From NCBI GenBank assembly GCA_937871505.1, contig CALMPF010000048.1, positions 1-32,351 of the forward strand: a DNA stretch of 32,351 bases, in the 5' to 3' direction. The stretch's first letter is position 1, and each line of letters starts with the position of its first letter. The notes under the pieces are model-generated. The model saw nothing but the letters and a program-made list of their open reading frames with translations, was not told the DNA's origin and made no database searches. Origin of the DNA: an uncultured Planctomycetia bacterium. Lineage in GTDB: Bacteria > Planctomycetota > Phycisphaerae > Phycisphaerales > SM1A02. Shown here piece after piece: positions 31,510 through 32,351 of the stretch. The position numbers and the translations under genes were made by a program.

Positions 31510-32015
31510 GCGACGCCGCGGACATCCGCCTGCTCTGTCTCGACGTCGACGGCGTCCTGACCGACGGATCGATCTCGATCGACGATCACGGACGGGAGAT
31601 CAAGCGATTCCATGTCCGCGACGGGACCGGTCTGCGGCTCTGGCGGGCGCTCGGCCATGAGGTCGCGGTGATCACCGGACGGCGCGGGGCGGCGCTGCGC
31701 CACCGCCTCTGCGAGCTCTCGATCCGCCATGTGGTGCAGGGATCGCAGTCCAAGGGGGAGGCGTTCGAAGCGCTCCTCGAAGAGCTCGAGCTCGCCGCCG
31801 ATCATGTCGCGATGCTCGGCGACGACCTTCCGGACCTTCCGATCCTGCGTGCGTGCGGCTACCCCATGGCCGTCGGCGACGCGGCGGCGGAGGTCCGGGC
31901 GGTGGCGCGCTTCACCACCGTGCGTCCGGGCGGGCACGGCGCGGTGCGCGAGGCGATCGAGCACCTCCTCCGAGAGCAGCGACGCTGGGATGAGGCGCTC
32001 GAGCTCTTCGATTGA
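31506..32015 (+). CDS. KdsC-like HAD phosphatase (Kdo-8-phosphate phosphatase)
   Basis: The product is about 169 aa, the usual KdsC length, and likely removes phosphate from Kdo-8-phosphate in lipopolysaccharide synthesis. HAD motifs are DVDGVLTDG (13-21, nucleophile Asp13 and Asp15), the Thr of VITGRRG (57), the Lys of QSKGEAF (83) and GDDLPDLPIL (105-114). A FHVRDGTGLRLW segment (36-47) is family-typical. There is no ATG, GTG or TTG in frame near the needed position; the best start is CTG at 31506, which overlaps the pntB stop as CTGA with AAGGAGG 4 nt before. YrbI/KdsC-like phosphatases of related sugars are an alternative, so no symbol is given. Presence after pnt genes looks like an operon of convenience. 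Confidence 0.87.
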   Translation: MSDAADIRLLCLDVDGVLTDGSISIDDHGREIKRFHVRDGTGLRLWRALGHEVAVITGRRGAALRHRLCELSIRHVVQGSQSKGEAFEALLEELELAADHVAMLGDDLPDLPILRACGYPMAVGDAAAEVRAVARFTTVRPGGHGAVREAIEHLLREQRRWDEALELFD

Positions 32016-32351
32016 CACGGGCACAGGAGGGCGGAGTCGCATCATGCGATCGAGGGACGGTCGGCGCGGCGAGGAGCATGGAGACCGGCGCGCCCGCCTT
32101 CGGTCCGCCTCGCGCGATGGGCGACTCCGGCGCCGACGAGTTCCGCTCCGGAAACTCGGTCGCGCGGACGACCTGATGCGGACGGCCTGATGCGGTAGAT
32201 CTGGTTCGGTAGACCTGCTTCGGTAGACCCACTCTCGAAGGCAGGCGACGGCGGCCCACGGCGGCCCACCGAGGCATCGCTGCGGAGCCGCGCACGTCGG
32301 CGTCCCGACGAGGCCCGTCTCCCTCCACTCCCTCCGCCCCTTCACAGCCCG
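32016..32351. other. Non-coding end of window with a 14-bp tandem array
   Basis: No credible gene is present in the last 336 bp; ORFs here are Arg/Ser/Ala-rich shadows. It contains the array at 32170-32229. A gene beginning outside the window cannot be excluded. Confidence 0.55.
32170..32229. repeat. 14-bp tandem repeat array at the window end
   Basis: Four 14-bp units at exact spacing (GACCTGATGCGGAC, GGCCTGATGCGGTA, GATCTGGTTCGGTA, GACCTGCTTCGGTA) and the start of a fifth. The third unit resembles the GAGCTGGTTCGAGC unit of the array at 19.6 kb. Confidence 0.87.

Overview
The window is about 32 kb of very GC-rich bacterial DNA, probably from a member of the Planctomycetota, perhaps Phycisphaerae-like. 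This lineage call is inferred, not proven. It rests on a secreted Cys-rich protein with a CCxxxC...DPxCCxxxWDxxC signature, two M14 peptidases carrying EF-hand-like Asp/Gly loops, many starts without a clear Shine-Dalgarno sequence, and a REP-like hairpin pair whose minus strand reads HGQDAH, a pattern I recall from planctomycete genomes. Lipoproteins, an OmpA-like protein and a KdsC-type phosphatase point to a diderm envelope with Kdo.

Layout. 0-3.7 kb: the 3' part of a secreted Cys-rich protein (+), class I fructose-1,6-bisphosphatase (-) and a divergent thiolase (+). 3.7-7.9 kb: a minus-strand Zn/Mn-type ABC importer (binding lipoprotein, ATPase, two permeases). Its genes overlap or lie close together, the last permease is fused to a DtxR/MntR-like domain, and a palindrome lies upstream. 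7.9-8.7 kb: non-coding DNA with tandem repeats, a REP-like element, an AT-rich promoter-like island and a leader hairpin. 8.7-10.5 kb: a coupled pair, an HTH plus TPR-like protein and a small secreted protein. 10.6-10.8 kb: tRNA-Ser(UGA) with a strong downstream hairpin. 11.1-16.4 kb: two M14 paralogues in tandem, the first predicted catalytically dead, then a BaiN/HI0933-like flavoprotein. 16.5-19.6 kb: divergent OmpA-like lipoprotein and amidohydrolase. 19.9-23.4 kb: UDP-glucose dehydrogenase and two FHA proteins. 23.6-28.2 kb: a minus-strand operon of C39/papain-like peptidase, RimK-type ATP-grasp ligase, GCS2-type ligase and N-formylglutamate-amidohydrolase-like enzyme. 28.4-32.0 kb: split proton-translocating transhydrogenase (pntAA-pntAB-pntB) with an overlapping KdsC-like phosphatase.

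The most interesting system is the ligase/peptidase operon: two unrelated amide-bond-forming enzymes with two hydrolases, a composition that suggests synthesis and processing of a small peptide or a peptide tag. Next come the pseudopeptidase/peptidase pair and the permease-DtxR fusion. A third theme is a set of short tandem arrays (9-14 bp units) in at least seven places, almost all intergenic. One runs in frame through an enzyme as a Gly-Gly-Pro/Gln-Val repeat and one runs over a stop codon. Three arrays share a GANCTGGTYC-like core.
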